64,000 bases of DNA from a virus. Shown one piece after another: positions 47,071 through 56,084 of this stretch; positions within the stretch are counted from its first letter, which is position 1, and each line of letters opens with the position of its first letter. Below the pieces are notes generated by a model. That model saw only the letters and a list, made by a program, of their open reading frames with translations, was not told where the DNA came from and searched no databases. The stretch is taken from the IMG/VR virus record IMGVR_UViG_3300021170_000017, positions 1-64,000 of that record; one strand, written 5' to 3'. The translations under genes and the position numbers were made by a program.

Positions 47071-48114
47071 CTAGCCCCCCTCGATCGATGGCATGGTGGG
47101 CGCTTGACCCGGGTCGACCGTGATGTTGGAGAGACTGTTCGAACCCGTGGTCGCACCCGAATCGTACATCCCCGCGCCAGAAGACCCCATCGGCGGCGCA
47201 CCCGAGCCGCTCGAGGAGCCGCCACCGAAGAGGCCGGCAACCGTGGAACCCAACCCCAGCAACTGATTCGCCGTGTTCGACTGAATGGCCGGCGTCTGCG
47301 CGGGACTGCCCTTGGCACTGCCGACCGCAGAGATCAGCGAGCCCAACTGCTGCGCGCTCCAGTTCTGCTGACGCATGAACTGCGCGTACTGATTCGAGAG
47401 GTCGGTCTGGGCGATCACCTGGGCGACACCGCCCGTCTTCATGAGATCGCTGATCTGCGAGGAGGTCATGTTGGTGACGTCCATCCCCGCCTGTTCGTAG
47501 GCACTGGCCGCCGCCAACTTCTGCTGGTTGTCCGACTGCCAGGTCGAGATCGCCTTGTCGTAGGCGTTGGCGTTGCCGGTCGCCGTCAACTGCCCCACGT
47601 TCAAGTTCTGATCGGCCGCGAGCTGGCCCTCTTGGATGGCCTCGCGACTATTGCCGAATGATCCCGACCCCGCCGCACCGCTCTGGATGCCAGCCAAGCT
47701 TTGCAGATACTGCTTGTTCGAGGCCGCGACCGACGCATCAGTGACCGCGGCCGTATAGGGACTCATGTACTTGGAGGCCGTATCGGCGTTCCAACCGTTA
47801 TTCGCCACCTGACTGATGAGCCCGGTCGCTTGCTGGTTGTCGCCCTGGGCGATGCCATTGGTCGCGGTCGAGGACGCCAGGCTGTATGCCTGCTGCTGAT
47901 TGCCGGACATGGGCGCGGTCATCGTGCCGGTGTAGGGCGTGAACGGCTGTTGGGCGACGTTCTCCGCCTGGTTCAACATGCTGCCTTGCGCGCCCGCCAA
48001 CTGCGCCGCGCCGGCGTTGTTCTTCTTGGCCGCCGATGCGGCCGACTGGTTGCTGGCGATGCTCTCGCCCGCGTCGATCGCCGCGATACCTGCTGAGACC
48101 CATCCGGCTGGCAT
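47071..48114 (-). CDS. internal/ejection protein-like, Ala/Gln/Ser-rich
   Basis: 347 aa from the ATG at 48114 with CAGGG upstream. Long Ala/Gln/Asn/Ser-rich helical repeats (SNQSAASAAKKNNAGAAQL; GQLTATGNANAYDKAIS), with Gly/Ser-rich ends. This composition is typical of podovirus internal or DNA-transfer proteins. A longer upstream frame is ignored. Not recognised to family level. Confidence 0.65.
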   Translation of the reverse strand: MPAGWVSAGIAAIDAGESIASNQSAASAAKKNNAGAAQLAGAQGSMLNQAENVAQQPFTPYTGTMTAPMSGNQQQAYSLASSTATNGIAQGDNQQATGLISQVANNGWNADTASKYMSPYTAAVTDASVAASNKQYLQSLAGIQSGAAGSGSFGNSREAIQEGQLAADQNLNVGQLTATGNANAYDKAISTWQSDNQQKLAAASAYEQAGMDVTNMTSSQISDLMKTGGVAQVIAQTDLSNQYAQFMRQQNWSAQQLGSLISAVGSAKGSPAQTPAIQSNTANQLLGLGSTVAGLFGGGSSSGSGAPPMGSSGAGMYDSGATTGSNSLSNITVDPGQAPTMPSIEGG

Positions 48115-48116
48115 TG

Positions 48117-48767
48117 TTACCCTGCCTCGGCAGGCGGCGCGGCGCCCGCATAGTGATAGTCGTAGCACACCGGCTGCTGCAGTCGCATGCAGATGATGAG
48201 CGTGATCCGCTCCTCGTTCGTCGGGTTCTCGACCCAGTGCGTCTTCGAGTTATCGAAGGCGAAGAGATCGCCGGGCTTGGTCTCGAGTTTGTAGCCCTCG
48301 TAACAGAACTTCTGGCCCTTGGCCGCCTTGATCTGGACGCCGAATTTGAGGTAATGCTCGGCGTGCCAGCCCTTGTCGATGTGCTTGCCGACGCTGCACT
48401 TGGGCGGTATGCGCGTAATCAGCACCATGCCTAACCGCTCGGCGTAGAACATGCGCATGAGATCGAACACCAGCGGTTGCAGGTACGGTAGTTTGTCGTA
48501 CGCGCCCCACCACACCGATTCATGCTCGCCGTTGAAGGCCGCGCGATCGCCCGTCCAGTCCTTCCAATCACGGAAGCGGCAGATGATGTCGGAGATCTTC
48601 TGGTGCGGGTTGCCGCCGTAACTGCCCTCGGTACGGAACACGTTCTGGTCCCAGAGCTCAGGCGCAGCATCCAACTGCTGGATCAATGGGGCCACCACCA
48701 CATTGCGGTGCAGGATGCGGATAGGGCGCTGAATCTTGGTGACGCTGACTTTGAGTCTGGCGTTCAT
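48117..48767 (-). CDS. aspartyl/asparaginyl beta-hydroxylase-like dioxygenase
   Basis: 216 aa from the ATG at 48767 (ATGA overlap). H129-x-D131 (GKHIDKG) and a distal H177 (SKTHWVEN), with R187 (ERITLII), are the Fe(II)- and 2-oxoglutarate-binding residues of the cupin-fold Asp/Asn beta-hydroxylase family. KPGDLFAFDN is the usual strand before the second His. It would hydroxylate a protein or small molecule. The neighbouring gene encodes a sulfotransferase-like protein, so both may modify a virion or host-surface component. Confidence 0.75.
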   Translation of the reverse strand: MNARLKVSVTKIQRPIRILHRNVVVAPLIQQLDAAPELWDQNVFRTEGSYGGNPHQKISDIICRFRDWKDWTGDRAAFNGEHESVWWGAYDKLPYLQPLVFDLMRMFYAERLGMVLITRIPPKCSVGKHIDKGWHAEHYLKFGVQIKAAKGQKFCYEGYKLETKPGDLFAFDNSKTHWVENPTNEERITLIICMRLQQPVCYDYHYAGAAPPAEAG

Positions 48768-49291
48768 GCACATGCCTCGATGAGTCGTTTGCGGAAGTCC
48801 CGTACACGGACGGGGTCTATCCGGACTTTATCGAAGCAAGGCTCGACGTGCATCTCGCAGAGCTGCGCATGGCGGTGCTCGTCGAAGTTCCGCTGCACCA
48901 GGTGCTCATAGATCGGCCGCGCCGTGACCGCGTTGAACAGGTCCTCATACTGCACGTGCATGCCCTCGAGGCGCTCGAGCGCGCCGCGCCAGAGCGAGCC
49001 CAGCGGGGTCAGACCCAGCGTGACCAGCGAGCGGTTCACGTCGTCCAAGTCACGGTGCACGATCACCTTGCGGGCTGGATGCGTGTTGACGAACGCCGGC
49101 AGGAGACCTAAGGCCGTGCAGGAGATGCCGAGCATGCGCCCGACGTGGATCTGGTCCAAGAGCTCGGGACGGTGTTCGAAGACGGGGTCGTGCAGGCAGA
49201 GCGAATGCTCGGTCGTGAGCCAATTGGCCGCCCAGGTGCTTGCGGAGCGAGGCGCACTCAAGACCATGAACTTGACCAAGGAGGTCTCCAC
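48764..49291 (-). CDS. sulfotransferase-like P-loop protein
   Basis: 175 aa with a GTG start. SAPRSASTWA (12-21) matches the 5'-phosphosulfate loop PRSGSTW of PAPS-dependent sulfotransferases, and VIVHRDLDDVNRSLVTLG matches the 3'-phosphate motif (R-x-P-x-D-x-x-x-S). The fold is shorter than the usual 250-300 residues, so it may be a minimal form. The donor would be host PAPS. Coupled by ATGA to the hydroxylase gene. An in-frame ATG nine codons downstream is possible. Confidence 0.65.
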   Translation of the reverse strand: METSLVKFMVLSAPRSASTWAANWLTTEHSLCLHDPVFEHRPELLDQIHVGRMLGISCTALGLLPAFVNTHPARKVIVHRDLDDVNRSLVTLGLTPLGSLWRGALERLEGMHVQYEDLFNAVTARPIYEHLVQRNFDEHRHAQLCEMHVEPCFDKVRIDPVRVRDFRKRLIEACA

Positions 49292-49337
49292 ATCACGCTG
49301 ATGGGCAGCGCGGACGGGAGGAGCTTACGGGCGCGGG

Positions 49338-49727
49338 CTAGTTCGAGGGAATGCCAGTGGCGGGCTTGTCGAACCCCCGATTGAGGACTTCGGCGGCCAT
49401 CGATTCACGCGCGACCTGCAGCGTGACCGGCGTCTCAAGTAGCTCCCATACCTGGCCCAGCACCAGCGGCGACCACATGGCACCCGCCTGTTCCTTCAGG
49501 AATACGACTTCCTCAGCGGACAGGTCGATGTAGTGATTGGCCTGGGCGATGCGCTTGGCCAGCGCATAGGCCGTGAGCTTATCGACCGCCGACGGCAGTT
49601 TGCCGCGATCGACGAAAAGCGCGGTGCGTACCAAAGCGGTTCGCAGCGTGTAGCCGGCAACGTCCTGGGCATCCGTGATCTGGACGCCAGCCAGGTCTTT
49701 CAAGGCGAGGGTGAGGTCGTATCGCAT
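49338..49727 (-). CDS. conserved phage protein near fibre genes
   Basis: 129 aa, helical (MRYDLTLALKDLAGVQITD; VVFLKEQAGAMWSPLVLGQ). A pattern I know from phage proteins between tail fibre and internal protein genes, with no assigned function. May be a chaperone or assembly factor. Confidence 0.75.
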   Translation of the reverse strand: MRYDLTLALKDLAGVQITDAQDVAGYTLRTALVRTALFVDRGKLPSAVDKLTAYALAKRIAQANHYIDLSAEEVVFLKEQAGAMWSPLVLGQVWELLETPVTLQVARESMAAEVLNRGFDKPATGIPSN

Positions 49728-49737
49728 GGGCGCGATA

Positions 49738-51606
49738 TTACACGCCCCACTTGGCGTTGAGGTAGTTCTCGACGTTGGTGATCTCGGTGTTGGTCAGGAT
49801 CCGGTTGTACACGATGAGTGCCGCGATCGATCCATTGAGCGGGCTGCTGTTGCTAACATCAGCACCGATCAAATCGGTGTATTCGCCTGAAGTATTGCCT
49901 GCCCCGGTCGTCCCTGTCCCGCTGCCGGCGGCCGCACGACCCTGCCGGAAGACGTAGGCGCCCGAGGTCGCGTTGTAGGTGACGTTGGCCTGAAATGGCG
50001 TGCCAGACACCCACGCGGTAGAAGATGAACCAATCACTGCAGCGCCTGTCTTTACGAGACCAATTTTTGCCGTCCCCCCGACGGACACCAAATACAGAGA
50101 TAGCGCCCCGGTATTACCGCCAGTAATCGCTTGCGTGGCCGCGCTTGTATTCGGATTGGCTACGATGAAGAAAGTGCCAGCATTCCCGCTAAACCAAAAG
50201 CCCCCAGAGCCGATACTGTTGGTGGCACTCACTGGAGCGGGAATAGCGTAGCGCCCAGCAAGCGTTCCCGGCCATTTCAGAGCAACGAGTCCATTGATTT
50301 TGTTGGAATCAATTACCACCCCAGCCCCGTCGCCGCTCGACGCAGCAAATGCCAACCCGCCTATCCAGGGGGTTCGCTCACGCATACGCGAAATTGCGGT
50401 GCCCGCAGCGCCTAGGATGTCGTCCGACTCCCACCAGAGCATGAGGTCGGGGATGGTGCCGGGCAGCGCCGGCGAGGCCGCTGCGATCGTGACCGTGGCG
50501 TTAGGCGTGCTGCCACTTACCGTCGCCCCGGAGAAGGTCAGGCTGGTCGTGCCGGCCACCGTATGCGTGCCATCGGTGACGCTCAGCGATCCGCCGCCGG
50601 TCCCCACTGCGGACGCCAGTTGCAGTTCATAGAGTTGGCCGCCGGCCATGACCTGCAGGTACGGATTGCTCGAGCCGCCGAGCGGATACGCCACCATCAC
50701 GTCCAGGCCGTTGTAGGTGAAGTTATTGGCCGAGATCCCCACCGTGTCGACGACTTCGGCGATGCGCTGCACGTAGAGCCAATTCTCACCGTCCGAGCCG
50801 ATCGTATAGCCCGGGTCGGGATCCGCGACCGAGGCCCACATCTCCTGGCCCGGTTCCACGTGCAACCGCCACGTCCCCTCGTCCGTGATGTCGTTGACGT
50901 TCTGGATCCGGTCCTCAACGCCTTCCGGCCCGAATTGCTCGAGGTTGCCGGTCAAGTCGATATCGCTGCCGGACACCAGGCCAGAAGAGAAGGTCTGCAG
51001 CCCGCTGAAGGTGTTGGGGGCACCGACCAGAGCGTACTGCGGATGGTCGTCGGCCAGCAGGTTCAAGAGATTGCTGTGGTTCAACTGATGGTCGTTGACC
51101 GCGATGCTGCCGCTCATGAGCGTGATGCCGTTGCCGGCGATCGCCCACCGCAGGCCACCGGCGCCGCCATTCGCGAGCGGATCCCACATGATCAGCGCAT
51201 CGTTCCCAGGATTGCTCAACCCCAGCCCCGTGGCGAGCGGCTCCGCCGACCAATAGCCGTTGACGAACGTGATCACATCGCCATTGACGGGAGCGGCGAA
51301 GGTACCGGGGTCGGTATCGGCGATCTGCGCGAAGGTTAGGAAGCCGAAATGTGCAGTCGTCGGCGATTCGGCAATGAGCACCTGGCCTGCCTGGAGGCCG
51401 GCGACGGTGTGATCAGGCCCTAAGCCGGTCTGGTCCGCGAGCTCGTGGACGGCGACGCCGACCGGCGTCGTGCTCGAGGTCTGATTGGCGAGCAGGTTGA
51501 CCGCGCCGATGACTTGCTGCAGCGACTGGACGAGCTGGTTGCCTTTGACCTTGTCCCAGGCGTCGCCGAACTGGATGTCGAGGTTGCCGACCTTCTTGCC
51601 TGGCAT
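49738..51606 (-). CDS. tail fibre/spike-like protein with C-terminal LamG domain
   Basis: 622 aa. The N-terminal ~60 residues (AWDKVKGNQLVQSLQQVIG) may attach to the tail. A beta-rich middle carries ADDHPQYALVG, a motif common in phage fibres. From about residue 395, IPDLMLWWESDD to TNTEITNVENYLNAKWGV forms a concanavalin/LamG-like domain that could bind host glycans. Ordinary length for a podovirus fibre. The central Gly/Ser/Thr-rich part suggests trimeric beta structure. Confidence 0.75.
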   Translation of the reverse strand: MPGKKVGNLDIQFGDAWDKVKGNQLVQSLQQVIGAVNLLANQTSSTTPVGVAVHELADQTGLGPDHTVAGLQAGQVLIAESPTTAHFGFLTFAQIADTDPGTFAAPVNGDVITFVNGYWSAEPLATGLGLSNPGNDALIMWDPLANGGAGGLRWAIAGNGITLMSGSIAVNDHQLNHSNLLNLLADDHPQYALVGAPNTFSGLQTFSSGLVSGSDIDLTGNLEQFGPEGVEDRIQNVNDITDEGTWRLHVEPGQEMWASVADPDPGYTIGSDGENWLYVQRIAEVVDTVGISANNFTYNGLDVMVAYPLGGSSNPYLQVMAGGQLYELQLASAVGTGGGSLSVTDGTHTVAGTTSLTFSGATVSGSTPNATVTIAAASPALPGTIPDLMLWWESDDILGAAGTAISRMRERTPWIGGLAFAASSGDGAGVVIDSNKINGLVALKWPGTLAGRYAIPAPVSATNSIGSGGFWFSGNAGTFFIVANPNTSAATQAITGGNTGALSLYLVSVGGTAKIGLVKTGAAVIGSSSTAWVSGTPFQANVTYNATSGAYVFRQGRAAAGSGTGTTGAGNTSGEYTDLIGADVSNSSPLNGSIAALIVYNRILTNTEITNVENYLNAKWGV

Positions 51607-51609
51607 GGG

Positions 51610-54600
51610 CTACCGCTTCGCGTAGGGCGTCGCCAAGCCCTGCCAAATTCCCATCCTGAAACTCGAACCCAAGGAGGGCGCGCCGCCCGGGCCCGTGTAG
51701 TTGTCCAATTGGATGACCACCTGGCTGCCGTGCGCGTCGATGTCGATCTGCCCCGTGGTTTCGGTGAACAGCACCGGGCCCTCCTGGACGTAGGTCTGAT
51801 CCTGCGGCCGGTCCTTGGTCAGGAGCGTCAGGTTCATGGAGCCGGTCATGTAGGCCCAGTCCGGCAGCATCGAGCGAATCAGCAAATGACTGTCCGAGCC
51901 GCCGATGGCGAAGCGCGCATCCGACCCGCCCATGGTGTACTCGCTTTTGGCGCCGCCGACCGTGATGTCTAAGGACTTCATGAAGAAGCCGATCGCTTGC
52001 GTGCCAAACGCTTCGACCGCATCGATGCCGACCTCGTGCTGGTAGAGATACCCAGCATTCACCCCGTAGGGATAGCCGTTCATGGCCGGCGCGCGTCCCG
52101 CCGCGCAGGTGCGCTGCCAGTACCCGTAGAACCAGGTGCCGTCTTCCCAGTTGAAGGTCACATAGCGGTCATTGCCGATGAAGAGCGCGGTACCCGCCGC
52201 GATGGGGCTCACCAGCGGCAAGTTCCAGGTGGCGTTCGTCTGACCATTGGTCAAAAGCACCGGCCGCGACTCCTGGTCCGAGAACTGCAGTTCGTAGTAC
52301 CCCGTGCGCCCGGTCCACGCCGTGGTGAGGCTGCCGGAGGTCGCCCACTGCTGGAGGATGCCGTTGAAGGTCACGGTAAAGGCGCCGTCGATCGACTGGT
52401 AGAGCCAGGTGATCTCGGTCTTGGGTTCGTAGGTGTAGCAGACGACGCCTTCGGACTGTGCACGGTTCAAAGCCGTATGGAAGCCGGTGCTGTCGACGTA
52501 ACTGGGGTCGAACACCGTCTCCCAGACATCGCAGGCTTGCAGATTCAGCGTGCCTGAGTAGTTGTAGAAATTGTCGAAGCCCCAGAAGTAGGCGACGCCG
52601 TCGACGTCGACTGCAGCGTTCGGCCCCACGATGGTCACGCCACCCGCGGGGATGAAGTCGTACTCGTCCGGCTCACCCACGAACACCATGCGGTAGAGCG
52701 TGGTGTCGGTCCAGATCAGGTTCTGGCCCTTGGTCTTCAGGCCCGTGACGATCCGCGAGCCCGCGGTCAGGAGGTCATCGCCGGCGGTGTTGATGTCGGT
52801 CGGTACCCAGTCGGTGATGTCGTCGAACGAGCACCAGCGCACGAGGAGCGGATCGAAGGCCGAGGTCACATCGGTGCAGCCCAAGGCGATGATCACCCGC
52901 TGCTGGGCGTCGACAATGACGCGCTGGCACCCGGTCGGCGCCAAGGGGATGATCCCGGCCCGGCTGTTAGGTCCCGTGTTCCGCTGCCACCAGTAGATCT
53001 CGCCATCCGACTGCGAGGCGATCAGGTCCTGGCCATAGTTGTCGAGCGACCAAGTGCGCATGCGCGCGAACACTCCAGTACCGATGGCGCGCGCCGTGCC
53101 GTAGGTGCCGGCGCCATACAACCCCGTGCCGTAGCCCAAGAGCTGGCCATTCGCCGGCAGGCCCGTGGTGATCTCATAGGCAATCGAGAAATTGCCGCCG
53201 CCAGTCGCGCTCGAGACCGCCGGCGACGCCGCGAAGATGGTGTAGGTGTTGGGGTCGATAACCGAGAGCTCATAGCTACCGAGTAGTTGCAGGCCGCCGA
53301 CCGGGGAGGCACCGATGATGTCGATGAAATCCCCGCTGTTCGCCTGATGTCCTGGGTCCACGATGCTGACGATGTTCGAGTTCGCGAACGTGGTGAGCGC
53401 ATTGACGACGTTCGAGGTCTTCCTCTGCGGCGTGATGTCGTAGAGCGTCCCCTGGTTGACGACGTAGAGCTTTAAGTTTGTGCCGATGGCAATCCAGTAC
53501 TGGCCATCGAGCGAGCTCCAATCATGGAGATCTCGAGCGAGACCCGCATAGATAGACGAGGAGAAGCCGGAGGGCGGCGTCGAACTCCCCGTGGTGTTGG
53601 GCAGGCCCAGGGTATTTTCGGCCGTGGCCGGCGTGTAGGTGGTCGTATAGAGCGCCAGGCGCGTCAATCGTACCTCGTCGATCGCGCCGGCGAAGGACGT
53701 GGTCCAGCCGCCCGCCACCGCCATGCTGCCACCGGCCGGGCCGATGTTGCCCGCGTAGGAGAGCGTTCCGGCCGAGACTCCCCCGATGTAGAGGGTGAAG
53801 GTCCCGCCCTGCCGGACCAGCGCGACATCGGTCCAAGTGTTGAGCGCAACCGCGCCGCTGGTGATGTTGCCGTAACTGGATCCGGTCCAGATGAAGGCTT
53901 TGACCGTGCCCGCCGCCGTGTACTCGAGGTAGAAGCCGGCGGTGTCACCGTTCGAAGCGTCGAACAGCAGGCCCAGGACCGCCGAGGTCGGGTAGATCCA
54001 GAACTCCAAGGTGAAGTCGGTCTGCGACAAGTCCAAGGGCGTGCCCACCGTCACCGGCGTCGAGACTTCCGCGGTAGCCCCGTCCGACTGCAGCGCGCCG
54101 TTGCCGAACTTCGGCGTCGCGCTGTCCGAGGTCGCGGTCGAGCTCGCCGTCATCGGCCAGTTGTAGAAGGACGCATCGCTCGGCACCAAGGTCGAGCCGC
54201 CGATGTTGGGCGACAGCGGCCCGGCCGGCGCGTAGTTCGAGGTGTAAACCGCGGCCTTCGAGACCCGCACTTCGTCCAAGTTGAAGGGCGCGAAAGTCAC
54301 GGAGGGCGCGCCACCGAACAGCACTCCCGTGGGCGAGGTCGGGCTATTGGTGCCCCAGTTGGTGGCCGTCGTGCCGAGCGCCGTGCCGTTCAAATAAAAA
54401 GTCGCCACCGCGCCGTGGCGCACCAGAGCGAAGGCGTACCAGGTATTGGCCAACAGCGTGGCCACCGTATTCGAGAAGCCGGACCAGCCGCTCACATTGG
54501 TCGAGATCTGGATATCGGTGCTGTTCGGCACGGAGATGACGACACCGGGCGACCCGCCGTTCATGTTGCCGTAGTCGACGATGGTGAAGACTGCGCCAAA

Positions 54601-55827
54601 CGCCGGGGCCATGAACCAGCCTTCGATGGTGAAATCCCCGCCCGTGGGTCCGAAGAGATCGAGCGGACCGCCCGCGACAATCGCCGGGGTCGTGAGCTCG
54701 GACGAAGTTCCGCCGCCGCCCGGGAAGGAGCCCTCGCCGGCGCCGAACTTCGGGTTCGAGGTCGAGACCACCGCGGTCGTCGGCGTCATGGTGTAGTTGT
54801 TCACCGAGGAATCGATGAACTCCAAAATGTTGGGCTGCGTCGCCGGCGAGGTCAGGGGACCGCTCGGCGTGTAGTTCGCGGTATAGAGCGCGACGCCCTT
54901 CGTAATACGCAAGTCATCGAATTTGTTGCCGGCCAGTGTATTCGTCCACAGGCCGTGGCCGAGTTTCATGGTACCCCCGCCCCAGAGCAGCGGACTCGAT
55001 GTCGGGGCGCCCAACGCACTCCCGACGCCATTGACGAACATGTAGAACCGATTGCCCTGCCGGCAAAAGGCGATCGCATTCCAGGCATTGGCGATCAGGG
55101 AACCACCAGGTGAGGACCCGCTGATCAATCCGGTGGGGACTACTTGGAGCTGGAAGTCCAACTGGCTGCTGTCTGGGCTGCCCGTCTGATAGAGCATGAT
55201 TCCGCCATCCAAATACGACGGGCCCATGCCGATCTCGAAGATCTCGCAGTTGACACTGCTGACACTGGTCGGCCAGTACCAAAATTCGATGGTGAAATCG
55301 CCCGAGGTCAGATCAAGTGGTCCGGAAGCCGGGCATGGCACCGAGATGCTGTCGGTCGCCAGAGGGGTTATGAGCGCGCCCGTGCCGAATTCGGGGCTCG
55401 AGGTCGTCACCTGCGCCGTGCCATTCGCCGTCACCGTGAGATTGTTGGGCCCTGAATCCGGGAAGCTCGTCGAGCCGTTGGTGCCATCCATGTGCAGCAA
55501 GATCGCCACCGGCCAGGTGAGGGTCACCGGGTCCATGTGCAAGAGCAGGCTACACGGGATATTGCCGGCGACCGCGTTCAAGTGCAGCAGCAGCGTGGGC
55601 GCGCCCGGCACCAGCGTCTGATAGGTCTGCTCGCCCAGTAGCGCCTGGTACTGCCAGCCGCCTTGCTTCTCCGGCAGGAGCTTGTGCCAGCGCACCCAGG
55701 TGGAGTCTTTCCACCGGTCCCAGTTCATGTAGTTGATGCGCGTGCGCGCGCCGCGTCCGGTCGTGTTGGAGAGCACCCCGGGCCCCAGTGGGATGCTCAC
55801 GTACTGCGCTTTGCGCTGGCCTGCCAC
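51610..55827 (-). CDS. beta-propeller tail protein with three inserted LamG domains
   Basis: 1405 aa. Residues 1-75 (GVLSNTTGRGARTRINYMN, WDRWKDSTWVRWHKLLPEK) and 765-1405 (GCQRVIVDAQQRVIIALG; LLVRWCSFDDITDWVPT) form a propeller-type tail protein common in short-tailed phages. Between them lie three tandem LamG-like units (about 95-330, 335-545, 545-745), each with DLxxxDFTIEFW or similar, FYLNG/LYIGG strands and an ending [DE][ED][LV]R[LIV][TS]-x-x-ALYT-x-x-YTP. The C-terminal part also has an ECH-like module (FSDQESRPVLLTNGQTNATW) shared with two other genes. Probably part of the tail tip with glycan-binding inserts. Confidence 0.8.
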   Translation of the reverse strand: MAGQRKAQYVSIPLGPGVLSNTTGRGARTRINYMNWDRWKDSTWVRWHKLLPEKQGGWQYQALLGEQTYQTLVPGAPTLLLHLNAVAGNIPCSLLLHMDPVTLTWPVAILLHMDGTNGSTSFPDSGPNNLTVTANGTAQVTTSSPEFGTGALITPLATDSISVPCPASGPLDLTSGDFTIEFWYWPTSVSSVNCEIFEIGMGPSYLDGGIMLYQTGSPDSSQLDFQLQVVPTGLISGSSPGGSLIANAWNAIAFCRQGNRFYMFVNGVGSALGAPTSSPLLWGGGTMKLGHGLWTNTLAGNKFDDLRITKGVALYTANYTPSGPLTSPATQPNILEFIDSSVNNYTMTPTTAVVSTSNPKFGAGEGSFPGGGGTSSELTTPAIVAGGPLDLFGPTGGDFTIEGWFMAPAFGAVFTIVDYGNMNGGSPGVVISVPNSTDIQISTNVSGWSGFSNTVATLLANTWYAFALVRHGAVATFYLNGTALGTTATNWGTNSPTSPTGVLFGGAPSVTFAPFNLDEVRVSKAAVYTSNYAPAGPLSPNIGGSTLVPSDASFYNWPMTASSTATSDSATPKFGNGALQSDGATAEVSTPVTVGTPLDLSQTDFTLEFWIYPTSAVLGLLFDASNGDTAGFYLEYTAAGTVKAFIWTGSSYGNITSGAVALNTWTDVALVRQGGTFTLYIGGVSAGTLSYAGNIGPAGGSMAVAGGWTTSFAGAIDEVRLTRLALYTTTYTPATAENTLGLPNTTGSSTPPSGFSSSIYAGLARDLHDWSSLDGQYWIAIGTNLKLYVVNQGTLYDITPQRKTSNVVNALTTFANSNIVSIVDPGHQANSGDFIDIIGASPVGGLQLLGSYELSVIDPNTYTIFAASPAVSSATGGGNFSIAYEITTGLPANGQLLGYGTGLYGAGTYGTARAIGTGVFARMRTWSLDNYGQDLIASQSDGEIYWWQRNTGPNSRAGIIPLAPTGCQRVIVDAQQRVIIALGCTDVTSAFDPLLVRWCSFDDITDWVPTDINTAGDDLLTAGSRIVTGLKTKGQNLIWTDTTLYRMVFVGEPDEYDFIPAGGVTIVGPNAAVDVDGVAYFWGFDNFYNYSGTLNLQACDVWETVFDPSYVDSTGFHTALNRAQSEGVVCYTYEPKTEITWLYQSIDGAFTVTFNGILQQWATSGSLTTAWTGRTGYYELQFSDQESRPVLLTNGQTNATWNLPLVSPIAAGTALFIGNDRYVTFNWEDGTWFYGYWQRTCAAGRAPAMNGYPYGVNAGYLYQHEVGIDAVEAFGTQAIGFFMKSLDITVGGAKSEYTMGGSDARFAIGGSDSHLLIRSMLPDWAYMTGSMNLTLLTKDRPQDQTYVQEGPVLFTETTGQIDIDAHGSQVVIQLDNYTGPGGAPSLGSSFRMGIWQGLATPYAKR

Positions 55828-56084
55828 TAGGCGGGTCTCCAGACGCCGTGCTCGAGGTAGCCGTGATAGACCTCGAGCGGTTTGCCATCCCGGCTGGTGT
55901 ACACCGCGATCGAGGGGCTCACCGTGATGGTGCCGTCCTCGTGCTCGACGACCTTGTGGCCGCCGAGATTGCCCGCGTGGTCATTCGGCGTGATGGCAAT
56001 CCAGCACTCGTCCTCGATCGAGTAGCCATAGTCGCCCGGCGACCAGAGGTGCCAGTCGAAGCCCGGGACGCGGCGTCCTATCAA
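55827..56084 (-). CDS. DUF6527-like phage protein
   Basis: 85 aa. GDYGYSIEDECWIAITPND then GNLGGHKVVEHEDGTITVS and YHGYLEHGVW match the DUF6527 pattern, a small beta protein often next to phage tail genes. Function unknown. Overlaps the next gene start by one base. Confidence 0.7.
   Translation of the reverse strand: MIGRRVPGFDWHLWSPGDYGYSIEDECWIAITPNDHAGNLGGHKVVEHEDGTITVSPSIAVYTSRDGKPLEVYHGYLEHGVWRPA

Noticed and set aside
53524-55113. Rightward frame of 529 codons opposite the LamG-bearing gene
   Set aside because: Arg/Gly-rich antisense product; the leftward gene has clear LamG repeats.
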